Part shown: positions 44,894 through 58,154 of the stretch, piece after piece | Numbering within the stretch: position 1 is the first letter of the stretch | How the letters are laid out: each line of letters begins with the position of its first letter | Virus record (IMG/VR): IMGVR_UViG_3300042869_000676 | Location: 1-64,000 of that record | Origin: a virus | Direction: 5' to 3' (one strand) | DNA: 64,000 bases | The notes under the pieces: model-generated | Database searches by the model: none | Told to the model about the DNA's origin: nothing | What the model saw: only the letters and a program-made list of their open reading frames with translations | Translations under genes and position numbers: made by a program

Positions 44894-47800
44894 ATGGGTA
44901 AATACTACTTAGGTTCTCAATCAGGCGCGCAGGTAAACTTCTCAGTAGCAGATGCTACTGGAGTTATTAGCGACTTGAACTTAAGCGGTCTTTATCTTAG
45001 CGTAACTGGTAAAGCCGCCGATTCTGCGAAACTTAACGGAACTGGCGCTGACTATTATCGAAATGCTGGTAACTTAACTGGCTATATATTTGTTGATACA
45101 ACAGGAATCACAAATGATATTACTGGTTTATTAGATCTTCCTAATAACTACCTTTCAATTACTGGTAAAGCTGCCGATTCTAATCTCTTAGATGGATATG
45201 ATAGCTCTTATTTTAGAGATGGAAGTAATATTACAGGAAATGTAGTATTAAGCGGCGTTTTTACTGGTCTATTTAGCGGCGCAATATCTCATACTGATTA
45301 TGTTGATTTCCATACTGGAACAACGTTTGGTTCACTTCCAGCTCGTTTAAAATGGAACGAAGAAGATGGAACAATTGACCTTGGATTAAAAGGCGGAAAC
45401 GTAGTTCTTCAAGTTGGTCAAGATGCTGTTTCTTATGTATCAAATGCAGAAGCGACAACTCTTAATAAAGGTGAAGTTGTTTACTTATTCGGCGCTCATG
45501 GAGATCGCGCTTCTGTAAAAAGAGCTTCTAATTCTACTGAAGCTACATCAAGCAAAACATTAGGTGTTGTATTAGAATCTATTGCTCCAAACGGTGTTGG
45601 ATTTGTAATGTCTAACGGTGTTGTTGAAGGGCTTTCTCTTGGAAGTTTTCAAGCTGGTGATTCTGTTTGGCTAGGCTCAACACCCGGCACTTTTACTGCA
45701 ACTAGAGCGCTCGCTCCAAGTCATCTTGTTTTCATTGGTGTTATAGCTAGAGCAAATAACGGTAACGGTCAATTATACGTTAAAGTTCAAAACGGTTTTG
45801 AACTAAACGAAATTCATGACGTAAAAATTACTGGTTTAGCTAACAACGATTTCTTAATTTATAATAGCGGCTCTGGTCTTTGGGGAAATAAACAAGCTGA
45901 TGCTTCAATTATTGTTAACACTCCGTACAGCGGAATTTCTTCAACTAATGTTCAAGATGCAATCAACGAATTAGAAGATGAAAAACTTTCAATCACAGGA
46001 AAAGCTGTTGATTCAGATTCTTTAGACGGAAATGATTCAACGTATTATAGAAACGCCGCAAACTTAAGTGGTGTTGCTACTTTACCTTCTGGCGTTTTCA
46101 ATTATCTTAATGTTACTGGAACTCTTGACGCCGATTCTTTTGTTAGAAACGTAAATGTAAAAACTGGTCACTATACTTTAACAACTAGTGATGATAATAT
46201 TGTTTTTGATTCCGCTACTCCATATACTGCCACTTTAATCTCAGCTTCTTCTAATGTTGGTCGCCAATTTGTTATCACAAACAAAGGATCTGCGCAAATT
46301 ACTGTTGACGCTACTTACAATGGGCAAATTGATGGAGCTAATGCTTATTACTTAGAACAGTATAAGACTCTTGTTTTAATTAGTGATGGCGCAACTTGGA
46401 ATTCTGTTGGTGGTAGCCAAGGCGTTCAAGGCTCTCAAGGATTACAAGGCGTTCAAGGAACTCAAGGCGTTCAAGGAACGCAAGGAGTTCAAGGAACGCA
46501 AGGTGTTCAGGGCACACAAGGTATTCAAGGCACTCAAGGAGTTCAAGGTACGCAAGGAATTCAAGGATTGCTTGGTATTCAAGGAGCCGAAGGCGCGCAA
46601 GGCATTCAAGGAATTCAAGGTGTTCAAGGAACAACTGGTATTCAAGGATCTGCTGGTTATATCGGCGCAGACGGTTCTCAAGGCACTTTTGGTTCGCAAG
46701 GCACACAAGGAACTCAAGGAATTCAAGGTCTTCAAGGACTTGAAGGCTCACAAGGAACTCAAGGAGTTCAAGGCGTTCAAGGCGTTCAGGGAACTCAAGG
46801 CGTTCAAGGCGTTCAAGGATTGCAGGGCGTTCAAGGAACACAAGGAATTCAAGGCACTCAAGGCTTAGAAGGCTTACAAGGCGTTCAAGGCACACAAGGA
46901 GTTCAAGGAATTACTGGCGCTCAAGGAGCAACAGGCTCACAAGGAGCGCAGGGAACTCAAGGTATTCAAGGCTTAGAAGGTGCGCAAGGTACACAAGGAG
47001 TTCAAGGAACACAAGGAATTCAAGGATTAGAAGGACTGCAAGGCGTTCAAGGCACACAAGGAATTCAGGGCGTTCAAGGCACTCAAGGCGTTACTGGTTC
47101 TCAAGGTGCAACAGGCTCACAAGGCACTCAAGGCACTCAAGGAGTTCAAGGAATTACTGGATCACAAGGCGCACAAGGTACTCAAGGCGTTCAAGGCACT
47201 CAAGGTGTTCAAGGCGACAGAGGTATTGAAATTTCTACTTCTGCAACTGCTCCAGTTTCTGCTGAAGCTAATGATCTTTGGTGGAATTCTTCTGACGGTA
47301 ATTTAAATATTTATTATAGCAGCAATTGGGTAGAAGCTTTCTCTGCTATCGCTGGTCCACAAGGAACAACTGGTGGACAAGGTGTAACAGGCGCACAAGG
47401 AACTGCTGGAACATTCGGCGGCGCTGCTTTCGATTATACTTTCAGCGACTCAACAACTGACGCTGACCCAACATCTGGTAAACTTCGTTTAAATAACGCT
47501 CTATTCTCTTCTGCTACTGAATTATACATTAGCCAAACAGACGATTTAAGCGTTTCTATATACAATTTCTTACAGACCATTGATGATTCTACTTCTGCAA
47601 TCAAAGGTCACTTCTCGATCACTAGCAAAACAACTCCAGCTAATTCTGTTTTATTTAGTATCACTGGAAGTCATACTCATGCGACAAATTACTTTAAAGT
47701 TCCAGTAAGTAAATTATCTGGCGTAAATTCTTTCTCAAACAACGAAGACATTGTAATTACTTTTGCTAGAACTGGTGACGTTGGTGACGCTGGCGCTCAA

Positions 47801-50800
47801 GGTACACAAGGGTTGCAAGGCGTTCAAGGGTTGCAAGGCGTTCAAGGGTTGCAAGGCGTTCAAGGGTTGCAGGGCGTTCAAGGAATCCAAGGAGAAACTG
47901 GTTCGCAAGGAGCAACTGGTTCTCAAGGCGTTCAAGGGTTGCAGGGCGTTCAAGGATTGCAGGGATTAGAAGGTGCTCAAGGCGTTCAAGGCGTTCAAGG
48001 AACGCAAGGAATCCAAGGAGAAACTGGTCTACAAGGAGCAACTGGTAGCCAAGGAACACAAGGAGTTCAAGGAATCACTGGTCTGCAAGGCACGACGGGA
48101 TCACAAGGAACTCAAGGCGTTCAAGGAACTATTGGTTCTCAAGGAACTGCTGGTTACATTGGCGCTGATGGCGCACAAGGAGCAACTGGAACAACTGGCG
48201 CTCAAGGATCGCAAGGAATTCAAGGCGTTCAGGGTGTTCAGGGAGTTCAAGGCACTCAAGGTGTTCAGGGCACGCAAGGACTTCAAGGCGTTCAAGGATT
48301 GCAAGGCGTTCAAGGCGTTCAAGGCGTCACTGGCTCGCAAGGCGCTAGCGGCTACGTTGGTTCTGATGGCGCGCAAGGCTCCACAGGCGCGCAAGGCATT
48401 CAAGGCTTGCAAGGTGTTCAAGGTCTTAAAGGAACACAAATAACAACATCTGACTCTGCGCCCGGCTCTCCAACCGTTAATGATCTTTGGTGGAACTCCA
48501 CATCTGGTACATTGATGATTTATTACTATGATGGCGATACTTTTCAATGGGTAGATGCTGCTGCTGGCGCAGTTGGTTCGCAAGGTGCAACAGGTGCTCA
48601 AGGTGCAGTTGGTGCGCAAGGCGCAACTGGTTCACAAGGCGCTCAAGGAACTCAAGGAGTTCAGGGAGCTAACGGCTCGCAAGGAACAACTGGAGATACT
48701 GGTGCTCAAGGCTCAACTGGCGCTCAAGGCGTTCAAGGCATCACTGGTACGCAAGGTATCACTGGTCAAACAGGCGCTCAAGGAGCAACTGGCGCACAAG
48801 GAACTTCTGGAACAAACGGTTCACAAGGAACAACTGGTAGCCAAGGAGCTACTGGTACACAAGGAACAGTAGGAGCACAAGGAACAACTGGTGCTCAGGG
48901 CGTTCAAGGAACTTCGGGAGCTTCGATTCTTGGTACAGCGAATACTTGGGCAAATACAAATGCGTTTACGACGTTGAGCGCGAGCAGTTCAATCAGCGGT
49001 GCAGTTGGAGCATATTTTCCTTCTATTTCGCCCGCGCCATCTGGCTCTAATCTAGAAGTAGGTTATGACTCCGGCAGCAACATTGGTGTGTTACAGGCTT
49101 ACAATCGCACAGGCTCTGCTTGGCGCGATGTCGGAATGTATGGGTTGACTTCAAAACACTTTGCCAGCGGTTCCTTGATTGGCACATTCTCCTCCACCGG
49201 CCTCGCCGTGACCGGGGCGTTGTCGTCTACCACAGGAGCCAACTTTGCGACGAGCAGCGGCAACGTCGGCATTGGGACGAGTTCGCCTTCTGGATATTTG
49301 GCAAACAAACTTGTCATAAATACAGGCACTGATTACAACAATGGCATAACTATCGCTAGTGCATCAAATAGAAATGGCTCAATCTGGTTTGGTGATGGAA
49401 CAACGGGCAATGAGTCGTATCGTGGCGGCATTGATTATCAACACACCACAGACACATTGTATTTATACGCAGGTGCTTTAGGTAATTTCACACTCACCTC
49501 CACTGGCGTCGCCGTGACTGGAACAATTAGCGGTACTGGAGCAAATACATTTGTTTCAACCACAGCAAGTGGTAACTGGGGATTTGTTCACAGTAATTTT
49601 TATGCGGGTCAGGGTGGAAATGTATATAGCAAAGGTTTCAGCAGCGGAGCCATAGGCATCTTTAATGGAAGTGTCACTGCCCAAGATATTTATTTGTACA
49701 ATCAGAACGACCCAGGCGCCGGTATTCTTGTATTAAAAGCCAGCGGTAACGTCGGCATTGGGACGACGAGTCCTACGTCTAAACTGACAACATATTATAC
49801 AGGAATTTACGACAGTAATACTACTCGGTTTGTTGACATTGCTGGTGAGTTTTTTGGAACTGATCCATCTTCAGCCACTAACGCGGGAGCTTTTACTGGC
49901 ATAAGAATGGGTAACATTACGGCTGGAAAATACGCCATGATGGGCGCGGTTTCTGAAGATAATTTAGGTTTTTCAAGAGCGAATGGTTTATCTTTTTGGA
50001 CATCTCCGCAGGACACTGCGCCAATCGAGAGGTTGCGTATTAGCAACGCTGGTAACGTCGGCATTGGTACTGCGAGTCCTAGCGCAAAACTTGAAGTTAA
50101 TGCCGGAACTGGAACTCCTGCATTTAATAACGGAATTGCAATAGTAACAGGTAATAGTACATTTACTGATGGTCACGGTGGCATACTTCAGTTTCAAAAT
50201 GAAGATGTGATAACGGCAGCAGTTAGAGGAATAAGAGAAGCTGGTTGGGGTTCTGCGATAGCTCTATATACCCATAATACAAGTTCCGGAAATACATTTG
50301 GCACTACTGTCGTAGAGAGAATGCGCATCGACAGCAGCGGCACTCTGCTGGTGGGGACGACAAATACTGATCCAACATTTAACCGTGTTAATGGCACAAA
50401 CATTACGAGCGATGGAAGAATTTATGCGCGAGCTACTGGTTCTTGGGACTTAGGTGCCAATAGCTCTACTCCAATTCATATTGCATTTTATACAGACAAC
50501 GGCTCTGCGCGGGTAAATGCTGGCTCAATTAGTTCGTCTGGCAGCACCACAACCTACGCAACCAGTTCCGACTATCGCCGCAAATCTAACGTCCAAGACC
50601 TTACTGGCAGCGGCGCGTTTATCGACGCTCTAAAACCGCGCACGTTCGATTGGGATACTGGCGACAAGGGCGTTGGTTTCGTTGCTCACGAATTTGCTGA
50701 GGTATCTCCTTCGTCTGTTAGTGGCGAAAAAGACGCCGTAGATTCTGACGGCAAGCCTGTCTATCAAGCCATGCAAGCCTCCTCATCTGAAGTTATCGCC

Positions 50801-50860
50801 AACCTAGTTGCAGAACTTCAATCCCTACGCGCCCGCGTAGCCGCACTCGAAACCAACTAA
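44894..50860 (+). CDS. Giant collagen-like tail fibre (1988 aa) with S74 chaperone
   Basis: Residues 1-505 hold a beta-rich attachment region with repeated [10 protein letters not shown] / [12 protein letters not shown] units. Collagen-like triplets occupy about 506-775, 964-1179 and 1225-1342, nearly all GxQ. Two related inserts ([14 protein letters not shown] and [14 protein letters not shown]) separate them. From about 1345 a head region contains several NVGIGT-SP modules, as in large bacterial or phage adhesins. The C-terminus (about 1891) has [15 protein letters not shown], an S74-type chaperone. The size suggests a long trimeric side fibre. Confidence 0.93.
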   Translation: MGKYYLGSQSGAQVNFSVADATGVISDLNLSGLYLSVTGKAADSAKLNGTGADYYRNAGNLTGYIFVDTTGITNDITGLLDLPNNYLSITGKAADSNLLDGYDSSYFRDGSNITGNVVLSGVFTGLFSGAISHTDYVDFHTGTTFGSLPARLKWNEEDGTIDLGLKGGNVVLQVGQDAVSYVSNAEATTLNKGEVVYLFGAHGDRASVKRASNSTEATSSKTLGVVLESIAPNGVGFVMSNGVVEGLSLGSFQAGDSVWLGSTPGTFTATRALAPSHLVFIGVIARANNGNGQLYVKVQNGFELNEIHDVKITGLANNDFLIYNSGSGLWGNKQADASIIVNTPYSGISSTNVQDAINELEDEKLSITGKAVDSDSLDGNDSTYYRNAANLSGVATLPSGVFNYLNVTGTLDADSFVRNVNVKTGHYTLTTSDDNIVFDSATPYTATLISASSNVGRQFVITNKGSAQITVDATYNGQIDGANAYYLEQYKTLVLISDGATWNSVGGSQGVQGSQGLQGVQGTQGVQGTQGVQGTQGVQGTQGIQGTQGVQGTQGIQGLLGIQGAEGAQGIQGIQGVQGTTGIQGSAGYIGADGSQGTFGSQGTQGTQGIQGLQGLEGSQGTQGVQGVQGVQGTQGVQGVQGLQGVQGTQGIQGTQGLEGLQGVQGTQGVQGITGAQGATGSQGAQGTQGIQGLEGAQGTQGVQGTQGIQGLEGLQGVQGTQGIQGVQGTQGVTGSQGATGSQGTQGTQGVQGITGSQGAQGTQGVQGTQGVQGDRGIEISTSATAPVSAEANDLWWNSSDGNLNIYYSSNWVEAFSAIAGPQGTTGGQGVTGAQGTAGTFGGAAFDYTFSDSTTDADPTSGKLRLNNALFSSATELYISQTDDLSVSIYNFLQTIDDSTSAIKGHFSITSKTTPANSVLFSITGSHTHATNYFKVPVSKLSGVNSFSNNEDIVITFARTGDVGDAGAQGTQGLQGVQGLQGVQGLQGVQGLQGVQGIQGETGSQGATGSQGVQGLQGVQGLQGLEGAQGVQGVQGTQGIQGETGLQGATGSQGTQGVQGITGLQGTTGSQGTQGVQGTIGSQGTAGYIGADGAQGATGTTGAQGSQGIQGVQGVQGVQGTQGVQGTQGLQGVQGLQGVQGVQGVTGSQGASGYVGSDGAQGSTGAQGIQGLQGVQGLKGTQITTSDSAPGSPTVNDLWWNSTSGTLMIYYYDGDTFQWVDAAAGAVGSQGATGAQGAVGAQGATGSQGAQGTQGVQGANGSQGTTGDTGAQGSTGAQGVQGITGTQGITGQTGAQGATGAQGTSGTNGSQGTTGSQGATGTQGTVGAQGTTGAQGVQGTSGASILGTANTWANTNAFTTLSASSSISGAVGAYFPSISPAPSGSNLEVGYDSGSNIGVLQAYNRTGSAWRDVGMYGLTSKHFASGSLIGTFSSTGLAVTGALSSTTGANFATSSGNVGIGTSSPSGYLANKLVINTGTDYNNGITIASASNRNGSIWFGDGTTGNESYRGGIDYQHTTDTLYLYAGALGNFTLTSTGVAVTGTISGTGANTFVSTTASGNWGFVHSNFYAGQGGNVYSKGFSSGAIGIFNGSVTAQDIYLYNQNDPGAGILVLKASGNVGIGTTSPTSKLTTYYTGIYDSNTTRFVDIAGEFFGTDPSSATNAGAFTGIRMGNITAGKYAMMGAVSEDNLGFSRANGLSFWTSPQDTAPIERLRISNAGNVGIGTASPSAKLEVNAGTGTPAFNNGIAIVTGNSTFTDGHGGILQFQNEDVITAAVRGIREAGWGSAIALYTHNTSSGNTFGTTVVERMRIDSSGTLLVGTTNTDPTFNRVNGTNITSDGRIYARATGSWDLGANSSTPIHIAFYTDNGSARVNAGSISSSGSTTTYATSSDYRRKSNVQDLTGSGAFIDALKPRTFDWDTGDKGVGFVAHEFAEVSPSSVSGEKDAVDSDGKPVYQAMQASSSEVIANLVAELQSLRARVAALETN
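46411..48921 (+). repeat. Collagen-type triplet repeat DNA in the giant fibre
   Basis: Three blocks of imperfect 9-bp units (about GG-x-x-x-x-CAA), most of type GGNGTTCAA and GGNACNCAA, at 46411-47220, 47786-48432 and 48568-48921. High internal identity makes it prone to recombination and length change. Antisense and off-frame ORFs here are artefacts. Confidence 0.95.
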
Positions 50861-50888
50861 TATACCTATTAGAAACTAACAGAAATTA

Positions 50889-50902
50889 ATGTAAAATAAT
50901 AT
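50889..50902 (+). promoter_or_regulatory. GTGTAA-like promoter motif
   Basis: ATGTAAAATAATAT, just before ATG 50906. Confidence 0.4.
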
Positions 50903-50905
50903 AGT

Positions 50906-53629
50906 ATGGCCGTTCCAATTTCATTTCCCGCAAACCCGACTGTAAATCAAGTCTATACTAACGCCCAAAACAAAAATTGGCGCTGGAACGGTACGTCTTG
51001 GAAAGCTTTCAACAGCTCTTTCTTTGATACTACAAATGCGGACAATATTGTAACTGGAACACTTGCTAATGCGCGAATTCATTCAGTATTAACTGGAAAG
51101 ACATATAACGGAATTTCGCCAACAACTCATACCACCGGGTTCTCTGTTGCTGGTGGAAGTGAAACTAGCAAAACTTTAACTGTTCGCAACACTTTAGCTA
51201 TTCAAGGAACTGATAATGGTTATTTGGATATTGGAGCTGGTGGAGTTCTTAAGAGCGCCGCTTTTACTGATGCTTCGCAAGGAACTACAGGCGCGCAGGG
51301 TACGCAGGGCGTGCAAGGCACTCAAGGAGTGCAGGGAACTACTGGTATTCAAGGGTCGCAGGGCGTTCAGGGGTTGCAGGGAGTTCAGGGTACTCAAGGT
51401 ATCACTGGCTCGCAAGGTGCGACAGGATCGCAAGGAACTGGTGGAACAATCGGCGTAAATGGCGCTCAAGGTTCAACTGGAGCTACTGGTTCGCAGGGTA
51501 CTACAGGAACAACAGGAACAACAGGAGCTACAGGCTCGCAAGGTGCTCAAGGAACGCAAGGAAGAACAGGCGCGCAGGGAACAACAGGAACTACTGGTAA
51601 TACTGGTAATACTGGTTCGCAAGGCGCGACAGGCTCAACAGGTAATACTGGTAATACTGGTTCTACTGGCGCAACTGGCGCAACAGGCGCACAAGGAACT
51701 TCGGGTGCAACAATTTTAGGTAACACTCAAGCTTGGAGTGCGGTAAATTCTTATAATTATCTTAGTGCAAGTGGAATTGCAAATAGTTCGTTTAGTATTG
51801 GCACTTCCGTACTTGGTGGCGTTCATATTAATCCAGGCGGTGGGACTGGTGGAGGAAATTCCTACGAAGGCGCAATTACTTTCGGCGTTGGTAACAATGC
51901 AGCTGCTCAAGCTGGTATTTACGTAAGTAATAACGGCAGTGAAGGTACTCATATGGCTTTTGCTACTACGGACAGTTACGCAACTGGCCCGCAGATTGGT
52001 TTGAGAATTATGAATACTGGTTATTCATATTTTCCAAGAAACTATGTTGAATCTGCTGGAAGTTTTCGCGCTCCATTATTTTATGATAGTAATAATACAA
52101 GTTATTATTGTGATCCAGCGAGCGGAACTAATCTTAATGGAACATTTGTAAATAATGGCGGAACAACAATGACTGGTGGTTGGAATCGCAGCATGCTTTT
52201 GTCTGCCACGTTTCCAGTTCTTGTATTTGGTTCTAATGCTACAAAATTTTCGGGAATAGGTGTTGATTACAGTAGTGCCGCAGCAGGAATGTTTTTCTGG
52301 GTTAACGGTTCCAGCAGTGATATTAGCGGAACTGGAAACGTAGCTCTTGGTATTAATACTGGTAATTATGTAACAGCTTATGGTTCATTCCGCGCACCAA
52401 TTTTCTATGACAGTAATGATACAGGATATTATTGCGATCCAGCCAGTACCAGTAGATTAAATGCAATTACCTATACTAATATGTATAGTTCGGCTAGTTC
52501 GGCTTACGGGTTTTTTGGAAATAATGTTTATACAGATACTGTAAATTCTGGCGCTGCTGGTGATCCATTGGAATTATGTTATCATACAGGAGCTTATACT
52601 ACTACATCTGGTAGTATGCGAGCGCCACTTTTTTATGATAGCAGTAATACTTCATATTATTGTGATCCTGCATCTACATCAGTATTGTATAGAACATTAA
52701 CTTCTCATGTTTCTCTAGATTCAACGCGTGTTGTTGCTCCAGGAGGTGGATCATATACAACTCAATCATCCTCTATTACTGGTGCGATTAAAATTAAACT
52801 TCCAACAGCCAAGCTTAATTCAAATACGATGTTGCGTTTTACTGTTAAAATTTACCAGTATAGCACGGGTTTATGTCATGAATTTAATATTGGTGGATAT
52901 AATTACAATGGTGGTCAATGGTATAATGTATTTGCAACTCAAGTTAGCGATGGATCGACTTCTCCATATACCGTAAGATTTGGTTATGATTCGACTGCAA
53001 ATTGTATTTGGATAGGAGAAACTGGCAGTTCTTGGTATTATCCTCAAGTTTTCGTAACCGATTTTCAAGCAGGATATTCAGCAATTAATAGTGATTGGGC
53101 TGACGGTTGGGAAGTCAGTTATGTAACTTCTTTCAATTCAGTAACTGAATCTAGAGTAGCTTCAATGGCGTTCACAACCAATAATGGTTCTGGAACAACA
53201 TTATATGCTACTATTTTTTACGACGCTAACAATACCGCATATTATGTAGATCCAACTGATAGTTCCACTTCTATTCGTTGCGCTGGGAATATCACAGCTT
53301 ATTACTCCGACGAACGCTTAAAAACCCATTTAGGTAAAATTGAAAACGCAGTTGATAAAGTCAAAACATTAGAAGGTTTCTATTACGAAGCTAACTCTAT
53401 CGCTCAATCTTTTGGCTATAAAGTTAAACGTGAAGTTGGCGTAGGCGCACAAGCTGTTCAAAAAGTTCTTCCCGAAATCGTTTCAGAAGCGCCAGCTTCT
53501 GCGAAATACCTTACGATTGATTACTCAAAGCTAGCTCCTCTTCTCATTGAAGCAATTAAAGAACAACAACAACAGATTGAACACCAACAACTCCAAATCG
53601 AAGAACTAAAAGCGTTAATTAAAAAATAA
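50906..53629 (+). CDS. Collagen-like tail fibre with S74 chaperone
   Basis: 907 residues. The N-terminus ([29 protein letters not shown]) is a different attachment module from that at 42424, shared with the next gene. Collagen triplets lie at about 124-266. Then comes a head with repeated [18 protein letters not shown] modules (four or more, each about 45-75 residues apart). At about 800 [17 protein letters not shown] starts an S74 chaperone ending in a Gln-rich coiled coil. The SYYCDPAS-type modules are typical of phage fibres with swapping receptor-contact units. Confidence 0.92.
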   Translation: MAVPISFPANPTVNQVYTNAQNKNWRWNGTSWKAFNSSFFDTTNADNIVTGTLANARIHSVLTGKTYNGISPTTHTTGFSVAGGSETSKTLTVRNTLAIQGTDNGYLDIGAGGVLKSAAFTDASQGTTGAQGTQGVQGTQGVQGTTGIQGSQGVQGLQGVQGTQGITGSQGATGSQGTGGTIGVNGAQGSTGATGSQGTTGTTGTTGATGSQGAQGTQGRTGAQGTTGTTGNTGNTGSQGATGSTGNTGNTGSTGATGATGAQGTSGATILGNTQAWSAVNSYNYLSASGIANSSFSIGTSVLGGVHINPGGGTGGGNSYEGAITFGVGNNAAAQAGIYVSNNGSEGTHMAFATTDSYATGPQIGLRIMNTGYSYFPRNYVESAGSFRAPLFYDSNNTSYYCDPASGTNLNGTFVNNGGTTMTGGWNRSMLLSATFPVLVFGSNATKFSGIGVDYSSAAAGMFFWVNGSSSDISGTGNVALGINTGNYVTAYGSFRAPIFYDSNDTGYYCDPASTSRLNAITYTNMYSSASSAYGFFGNNVYTDTVNSGAAGDPLELCYHTGAYTTTSGSMRAPLFYDSSNTSYYCDPASTSVLYRTLTSHVSLDSTRVVAPGGGSYTTQSSSITGAIKIKLPTAKLNSNTMLRFTVKIYQYSTGLCHEFNIGGYNYNGGQWYNVFATQVSDGSTSPYTVRFGYDSTANCIWIGETGSSWYYPQVFVTDFQAGYSAINSDWADGWEVSYVTSFNSVTESRVASMAFTTNNGSGTTLYATIFYDANNTAYYVDPTDSSTSIRCAGNITAYYSDERLKTHLGKIENAVDKVKTLEGFYYEANSIAQSFGYKVKREVGVGAQAVQKVLPEIVSEAPASAKYLTIDYSKLAPLLIEAIKEQQQQIEHQQLQIEELKALIKK

Positions 53630-53635
53630 TTTAAA

Positions 53636-56600
53636 ATGGCCCTTAATTTCCCAACATCACCAGAACTAAATCAAGTTTATACCAGCGGCACCCGGAGTTG
53701 GCGTTGGGATGGCTCGTCTTGGGTCGCAAACAATAGCGTAACGAATATATTAGGCTATATCCCGGTTAATAAGGCGGGCGACACTATGAGTGGCGGCTTA
53801 AATGTGCCAAATGTTAACGCTGTTACTGTTACGGCGAATTCTAGTGGATTTAGCATCGCTGGTGGTAGTTCTTCGTCAAAAACTTTAACTGTTTCAAATG
53901 GAGTAACTATTGCTGGAACAGATGGTTCAACTTTAAATATTGGCGCTGGTGGAACTCTTTTAAGTGGCGCTTTTCAAGCTTCTTCGCAAGGAACAACTGG
54001 CGCGCAAGGCGTGCAAGGAACAACTGGTTCGCAAGGCGCTCAAGGAACAGATGGAGTACAAGGAAACACAGGCGCACAAGGCACACAAGGACTTACTGGA
54101 CCTAATGGCATACAGGGCGCAACTGGAACTCAAGGCTCTACAGGAACTCAAGGAGCAACTGGCGTTCAAGGTTCAACTGGTGCTCAAGGAATTCAAGGAA
54201 TTACTGGTTCGCAAGGTGCAACTGGAACGCAAGGAGCAGTAGGTTCAACAGGCGGAACAGGAGCAACTGGCTCTACTGGCGTTCAAGGTTCAACTGGCGC
54301 TCAAGGAACTTCGGGCGCATCTATTTTAGGAACTAATAACACTTGGACTGGAACAAATGCGTTTACTTATCCGTCAGGCACCGCAATTATTTCATTAGAT
54401 AGTACAGCTTCTTTAGGTACTGGTACTGGACTCAGCCTTGCTTGGAGATCGTATTCAAATTCGGGAAATAGTATTCTAGCAACAACAGCTGCTATGAGAG
54501 GAGCTAGAGAAAACTCTACTTCTGGTAATTATGCTGGTTTATTTTCTATATATACCACAGATTCTGGTGGATCTAATCTTGAGCGTTTTCATATTAATAG
54601 TAGTGGAAATGTTGGTATTGGTACGACGAGTCCTGCTGCAAAACTCCATGTCAATGGTGGTGAAATTTACGTTCAAAGCACCGACTATGGTCGCGTAATG
54701 TTTGTTCGTGGTAGTACTAGCATTTGGGCTGTTGGACCAAGAAACACGGACGATCTTTACATTCGCCGCGAAGGTGGGTCGGCAAATGTGATTTTTGATG
54801 GTGGCAACGTCGGCATTGGCGTAACCGCACCAACAGCTTCCTTACAGGTTGCTTCGTCTTCTGCTCTTGCTGCCGGTAATCCTTCAATTATTTTGCAAGG
54901 CTCAAATAACACAGAGCGGATTAGTATCCGCAGCACATCCGCGTCTGTATTTGTTGCTCAATTTGCCAATGGCACACTTGCAAGCCCAACGGCTGTAACC
55001 ACTGGCAACTTTCTTGGTAGCTACCAATTTGGCGGATATGCTGCAACGCTTTGGACTAGGGGCGCACAAGTCTCTGGTTCTGCCGCTGGCACATGGACAG
55101 ACACAAGCACCCCAGCAAATATAGTATTTGAAACAGTTCCCTCAGGCTCTACAGGATTTTTAGAACGTATGCGTATCGACAGCAGCGGTAACGTCGGTAT
55201 TGGAACGGCAAGTCCTGCAAATAGATTATCGGTCGCTGGTTCAGGTACATCGCTATTTCACTTTTTAGGCGAAGGTAATACATATTATGTATTACGTTCT
55301 AGAAATAGTGCAGATAGCGCGTTTGCTGATTTAGTATTAAGAACTGATGATTTTGTAATAGAAGCAGGAACTTCTGGAGCAGTAACCGAACGTCTTAGAT
55401 TAGGAGATACTGGTAATTTTAATATAGATTCAGGAACATTTTTTGTTGACGCTCTAAATGACAGGGTCGGCATTGGTACGACGAGTCCTGCTTATAAATT
55501 ACATCTCAGTGGAGGTTCTGATACTCGTATTCAAATAGACGCAACCTCTACTCAAGGATTTTATTTTACAAAGGCAGGAACTAATAACGGAACATTTCGC
55601 GTAGATACTGACGGTAATTTTGAGTTTTACACCAAGACGGTTTCCCAAGCAATGGTTCTAACGGCTGCTGGCAAAGTCGGCATTGGGACGACGAGTCCCG
55701 GAGCAACATTAGACGTAAACGGAAACGGACGTTTTATACAAAACGCCGCAGCGACGACAGGAGCAATTATTCTTCGTCAAGCCGCAGCAGATGCGGAAGG
55801 TTCATTCATTCAGTGGGTCAATAATGCGAACACCGTTGAAAAAGGTTGGTTTACTGTAGATACATCTAGCAACATGAAATTTGCTACGGTTTCTACCGAG
55901 CGGATGCGTATAACTTCGACAGGCAACGTAGGTATTGGGACTAGCTCACCTGGTAACTTTAGATTGAATGTCACATATAGTACAGGTAATTATGCGCCTG
56001 TAGAATTTAGCGGACCAGGAGTAGCGGCTTGGGGTATTGGATTAGTTGTGCGAACAACTGGCGGCACTGATGGTGCGGCAATTTTATTAAGAAACCGTGA
56101 CGTAAAAAACTGGCAAATTCGTGGTGAAGCTAGCGGAACAGGATTTCATATTACAGAAGATGGTGGTGATGGAAATTACGGTAGCGGATTCGGTACTGCA
56201 AGATTGACGATTGCTGCTGGCGGCGCTGTCAATATTCCCGGTTCTCTTTCCAAAGGTTCTGGCTCATTCCGCATTGAACATCCACTACCTTCAAAATCCG
56301 AAACCCACGAACTTGTTCACTCTTTCATCGAAGGTCCACAAGCTGATCTTATTTATCGCGGTAAAGCAACACTAGTAAACGGTGCTGCATCCGTGAATAT
56401 TGACACCTCCGCCACTATGACAGAAGGCACATTTGAAGCTCTCTGCCGTGAAGTTCAATGTTTCACTACTAACGAAAGCGGTTGGACTGCTATTCGTGGA
56501 AAAGTTACAGGCAATATTCTCACAATTCAAGCTCAAGATTCTACCTGCACAGACGAAATTTCTTGGATGGTAATTGGCGAACGCCAAGACAAACATATGA

Positions 56601-56704
56601 TGGATACTGAATGGACAGACGAAAATGGTAAAGTAATTGTTGAGCCTTTAAAACCAGTTAAAGAATTAGCAAGCGATAGTGAAACAACAGAAACTAATTC
56701 TTAA
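53636..56704 (+). CDS. Collagen-like tail fibre with NVGIGTTSP head modules
   Basis: 1022 residues. N-terminal module ([30 protein letters not shown]) is close to that of the previous gene. Collagen triplets at about 117-227. The head has several NVGIGT-SPAxxL modules (spaced about 50-90 residues). The C-terminal 150 residues lack an S74 signature and have a distinct globular domain ([25 protein letters not shown]...[18 protein letters not shown]), so it may be trimerised or held in another way than its relatives. Confidence 0.9.
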   Translation: MALNFPTSPELNQVYTSGTRSWRWDGSSWVANNSVTNILGYIPVNKAGDTMSGGLNVPNVNAVTVTANSSGFSIAGGSSSSKTLTVSNGVTIAGTDGSTLNIGAGGTLLSGAFQASSQGTTGAQGVQGTTGSQGAQGTDGVQGNTGAQGTQGLTGPNGIQGATGTQGSTGTQGATGVQGSTGAQGIQGITGSQGATGTQGAVGSTGGTGATGSTGVQGSTGAQGTSGASILGTNNTWTGTNAFTYPSGTAIISLDSTASLGTGTGLSLAWRSYSNSGNSILATTAAMRGARENSTSGNYAGLFSIYTTDSGGSNLERFHINSSGNVGIGTTSPAAKLHVNGGEIYVQSTDYGRVMFVRGSTSIWAVGPRNTDDLYIRREGGSANVIFDGGNVGIGVTAPTASLQVASSSALAAGNPSIILQGSNNTERISIRSTSASVFVAQFANGTLASPTAVTTGNFLGSYQFGGYAATLWTRGAQVSGSAAGTWTDTSTPANIVFETVPSGSTGFLERMRIDSSGNVGIGTASPANRLSVAGSGTSLFHFLGEGNTYYVLRSRNSADSAFADLVLRTDDFVIEAGTSGAVTERLRLGDTGNFNIDSGTFFVDALNDRVGIGTTSPAYKLHLSGGSDTRIQIDATSTQGFYFTKAGTNNGTFRVDTDGNFEFYTKTVSQAMVLTAAGKVGIGTTSPGATLDVNGNGRFIQNAAATTGAIILRQAAADAEGSFIQWVNNANTVEKGWFTVDTSSNMKFATVSTERMRITSTGNVGIGTSSPGNFRLNVTYSTGNYAPVEFSGPGVAAWGIGLVVRTTGGTDGAAILLRNRDVKNWQIRGEASGTGFHITEDGGDGNYGSGFGTARLTIAAGGAVNIPGSLSKGSGSFRIEHPLPSKSETHELVHSFIEGPQADLIYRGKATLVNGAASVNIDTSATMTEGTFEALCREVQCFTTNESGWTAIRGKVTGNILTIQAQDSTCTDEISWMVIGERQDKHMMDTEWTDENGKVIVEPLKPVKELASDSETTETNS

Positions 56705-56768
56705 AATACACCAACAACACAACAAAAACTTATTAGATAAAAACGTTGTTTAATTAATAATAAATAAA

Positions 56769-57734
56769 ATGCCACTCCCGGTATCACCAAATCCAATTTC
56801 CCTTAACCTAGTTAATTTAGAACTTGGTCTTGCAGGAACAGCGACGATTTCAATGAACGACGCTGCTGTGCGTACTCTTGCTGGTGTTGGCGGCAGTGGC
56901 ACAACGATTTCTATGAGTAATTTGCATGGAAAGAGTAATTCTATTTCAGCTACTGGTGGCACAGTAACTACAAGCGGCGGATATAAGATACATACATTTA
57001 CTTCTTCTGGAACTTTCTCGGTTTCATCAGTTCCTTCTGGAGCTACAATAAGATATTTAGTAGTTGCTGGAGGTGGCGGTGGCGGTGGAGCTTCTGGCTT
57101 TTTCGGAGCTGGTGGTGGAGCTGGCGGATTAAGATATAGTGGGTCATACTCAATTTCGGCTGGAAGTTACGCTGTAACAGTTGGCGGCGGCGGTGGTGGA
57201 GCTGCGCGTGGTGACGGAGGATCTGGAGCTACTGGATCAGGATCTTCTTTTGCCTCTATTTCTAGCTCAAGCGGTGGTGGCGGCGGAGCTTACGGAAATA
57301 ACGGAGGCGGTAACGGAGGTTCTGGCGGTGGCGCTGCTCAATCTCACGCGTCTATAGGCTATGCTGATGGAGGCGGCAGCGGGAATAACGGAGGAGAAGG
57401 AAGTCCATGGGGACGCGGCGGCGGTGGTGGCGCAGGAGCTGTAGGCGGAAACGCTATTGATGGAAATCTTCAAGGAGGAGCTGGCGGATCTGGTCTTTCT
57501 TACGATATTTCAGGAACTAGTACAGCTTACGCTGGAGGCGGTGGTGGCGCTGGATATTATGTTGGAGGAGGCGCTGGTTCTGGAGGTGGTGGCACTGGTG
57601 GCGTAGGGCAAAGTGACGTTGGCGCAACAGCTGGCCAATCTGGAACTGGCGGTGGTGGCGGTGGCGGAACAAATTCTAACGGCGGACAAAACGGAGGTTC
57701 TGGAGTAGTTATCATTAGTTACTTAGGAGCTTAA
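56769..57734 (+). CDS. Glycine-rich tail adhesin
   Basis: 321 residues. An N-terminal module with SLNLVNLELGLAGTATISMNDAAVRTLAG and SGTTISMSNLHGKS (about 10-60) is a common phage tail-tip docking unit. After a short beta segment, about residues 95-315 are extremely Gly-rich, with (G)n runs of up to seven Gly and G-G-G-S/A units, as in polyglycine-II-type adhesins (phage S16 gp38 class), where variable loops between Gly runs bind the receptor. It sits at the end of the fibre block and is the best candidate for a host-range determinant in the window. Confidence 0.85.
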   Translation: MPLPVSPNPISLNLVNLELGLAGTATISMNDAAVRTLAGVGGSGTTISMSNLHGKSNSISATGGTVTTSGGYKIHTFTSSGTFSVSSVPSGATIRYLVVAGGGGGGGASGFFGAGGGAGGLRYSGSYSISAGSYAVTVGGGGGGAARGDGGSGATGSGSSFASISSSSGGGGGAYGNNGGGNGGSGGGAAQSHASIGYADGGGSGNNGGEGSPWGRGGGGGAGAVGGNAIDGNLQGGAGGSGLSYDISGTSTAYAGGGGGAGYYVGGGAGSGGGGTGGVGQSDVGATAGQSGTGGGGGGGTNSNGGQNGGSGVVIISYLGA

Positions 57735-57744
57735 TAAAAATTTT

Positions 57745-58089
57745 ATGGCACACTTCGCAGAAATTAATTCGCAAAATCTAGTATTAAGAGTTCTTGTTGT
57801 TCCTGATGAAGAACAGCATCGCGGACAAGAGTTCTTAGCTAGTGACCTTAAACTTGGAGGAACTTGGATTCAAACAAGTTATAATGGAACTATTAGAAAA
57901 AATTACGCAGGAATAGGAGATACCTATGATTCTTCTAGAGATGCTTTTATTTCTCCTAAACCGTTTCCATCATTCGTTCTAAACGAACAAACTTGCAGAT
58001 GGCAAGCTCCAGTGCCATGCCCAAGCGGAGAACTTCATGAGTGGAACGAAGCTTCTTTAAACTGGATTTTAGTTCAACCTCCTGTTTAA
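57745..58089 (+). CDS. Small fibre-associated protein (aquatic T4-like type)
   Basis: 114 residues. MAHFAEINSQNLVLRVLVVPDEEQHRGQEF... then GGTWIQTSYNGTIRKNYAGIGDTYDSSRDAFISPKPFPSF is a conserved pattern in many cyanophage and aquatic phage genomes, next to tail fibre genes. Its role is unknown, possibly fibre assembly or attachment. Followed by a bidirectional terminator. Confidence 0.82.
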   Translation: MAHFAEINSQNLVLRVLVVPDEEQHRGQEFLASDLKLGGTWIQTSYNGTIRKNYAGIGDTYDSSRDAFISPKPFPSFVLNEQTCRWQAPVPCPSGELHEWNEASLNWILVQPPV

Positions 58090-58104
58090 AAAAATCTAAC
58101 CAAT

Positions 58105-58136
58105 AAAAAAGCCCCGAATTTCTTCGGGGCTTTGTT
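58105..58136. terminator. Bidirectional terminator
   Basis: AAAAAAGCCCCGAA-tttc-TTCGGGGCTTTG separates the plus-strand fibre unit from the convergent minus-strand tail unit. Confidence 0.93.
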
Positions 58137-58154
58137 GTTTATGGGGTATTTAGT

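Noticed and set aside
42818-54242. Antisense and off-frame ORFs within the fibre genes
   Set aside because: They follow the 9-bp collagen-triplet periodicity and have low-complexity composition (KAFK, LERL, LNAL); shadows of the true frames.
40358-57734. Diversity-generating retroelement acting on fibre genes
   Set aside because: No reverse transcriptase gene and no template/variable repeat pair with adenine-specific differences was seen in the window.
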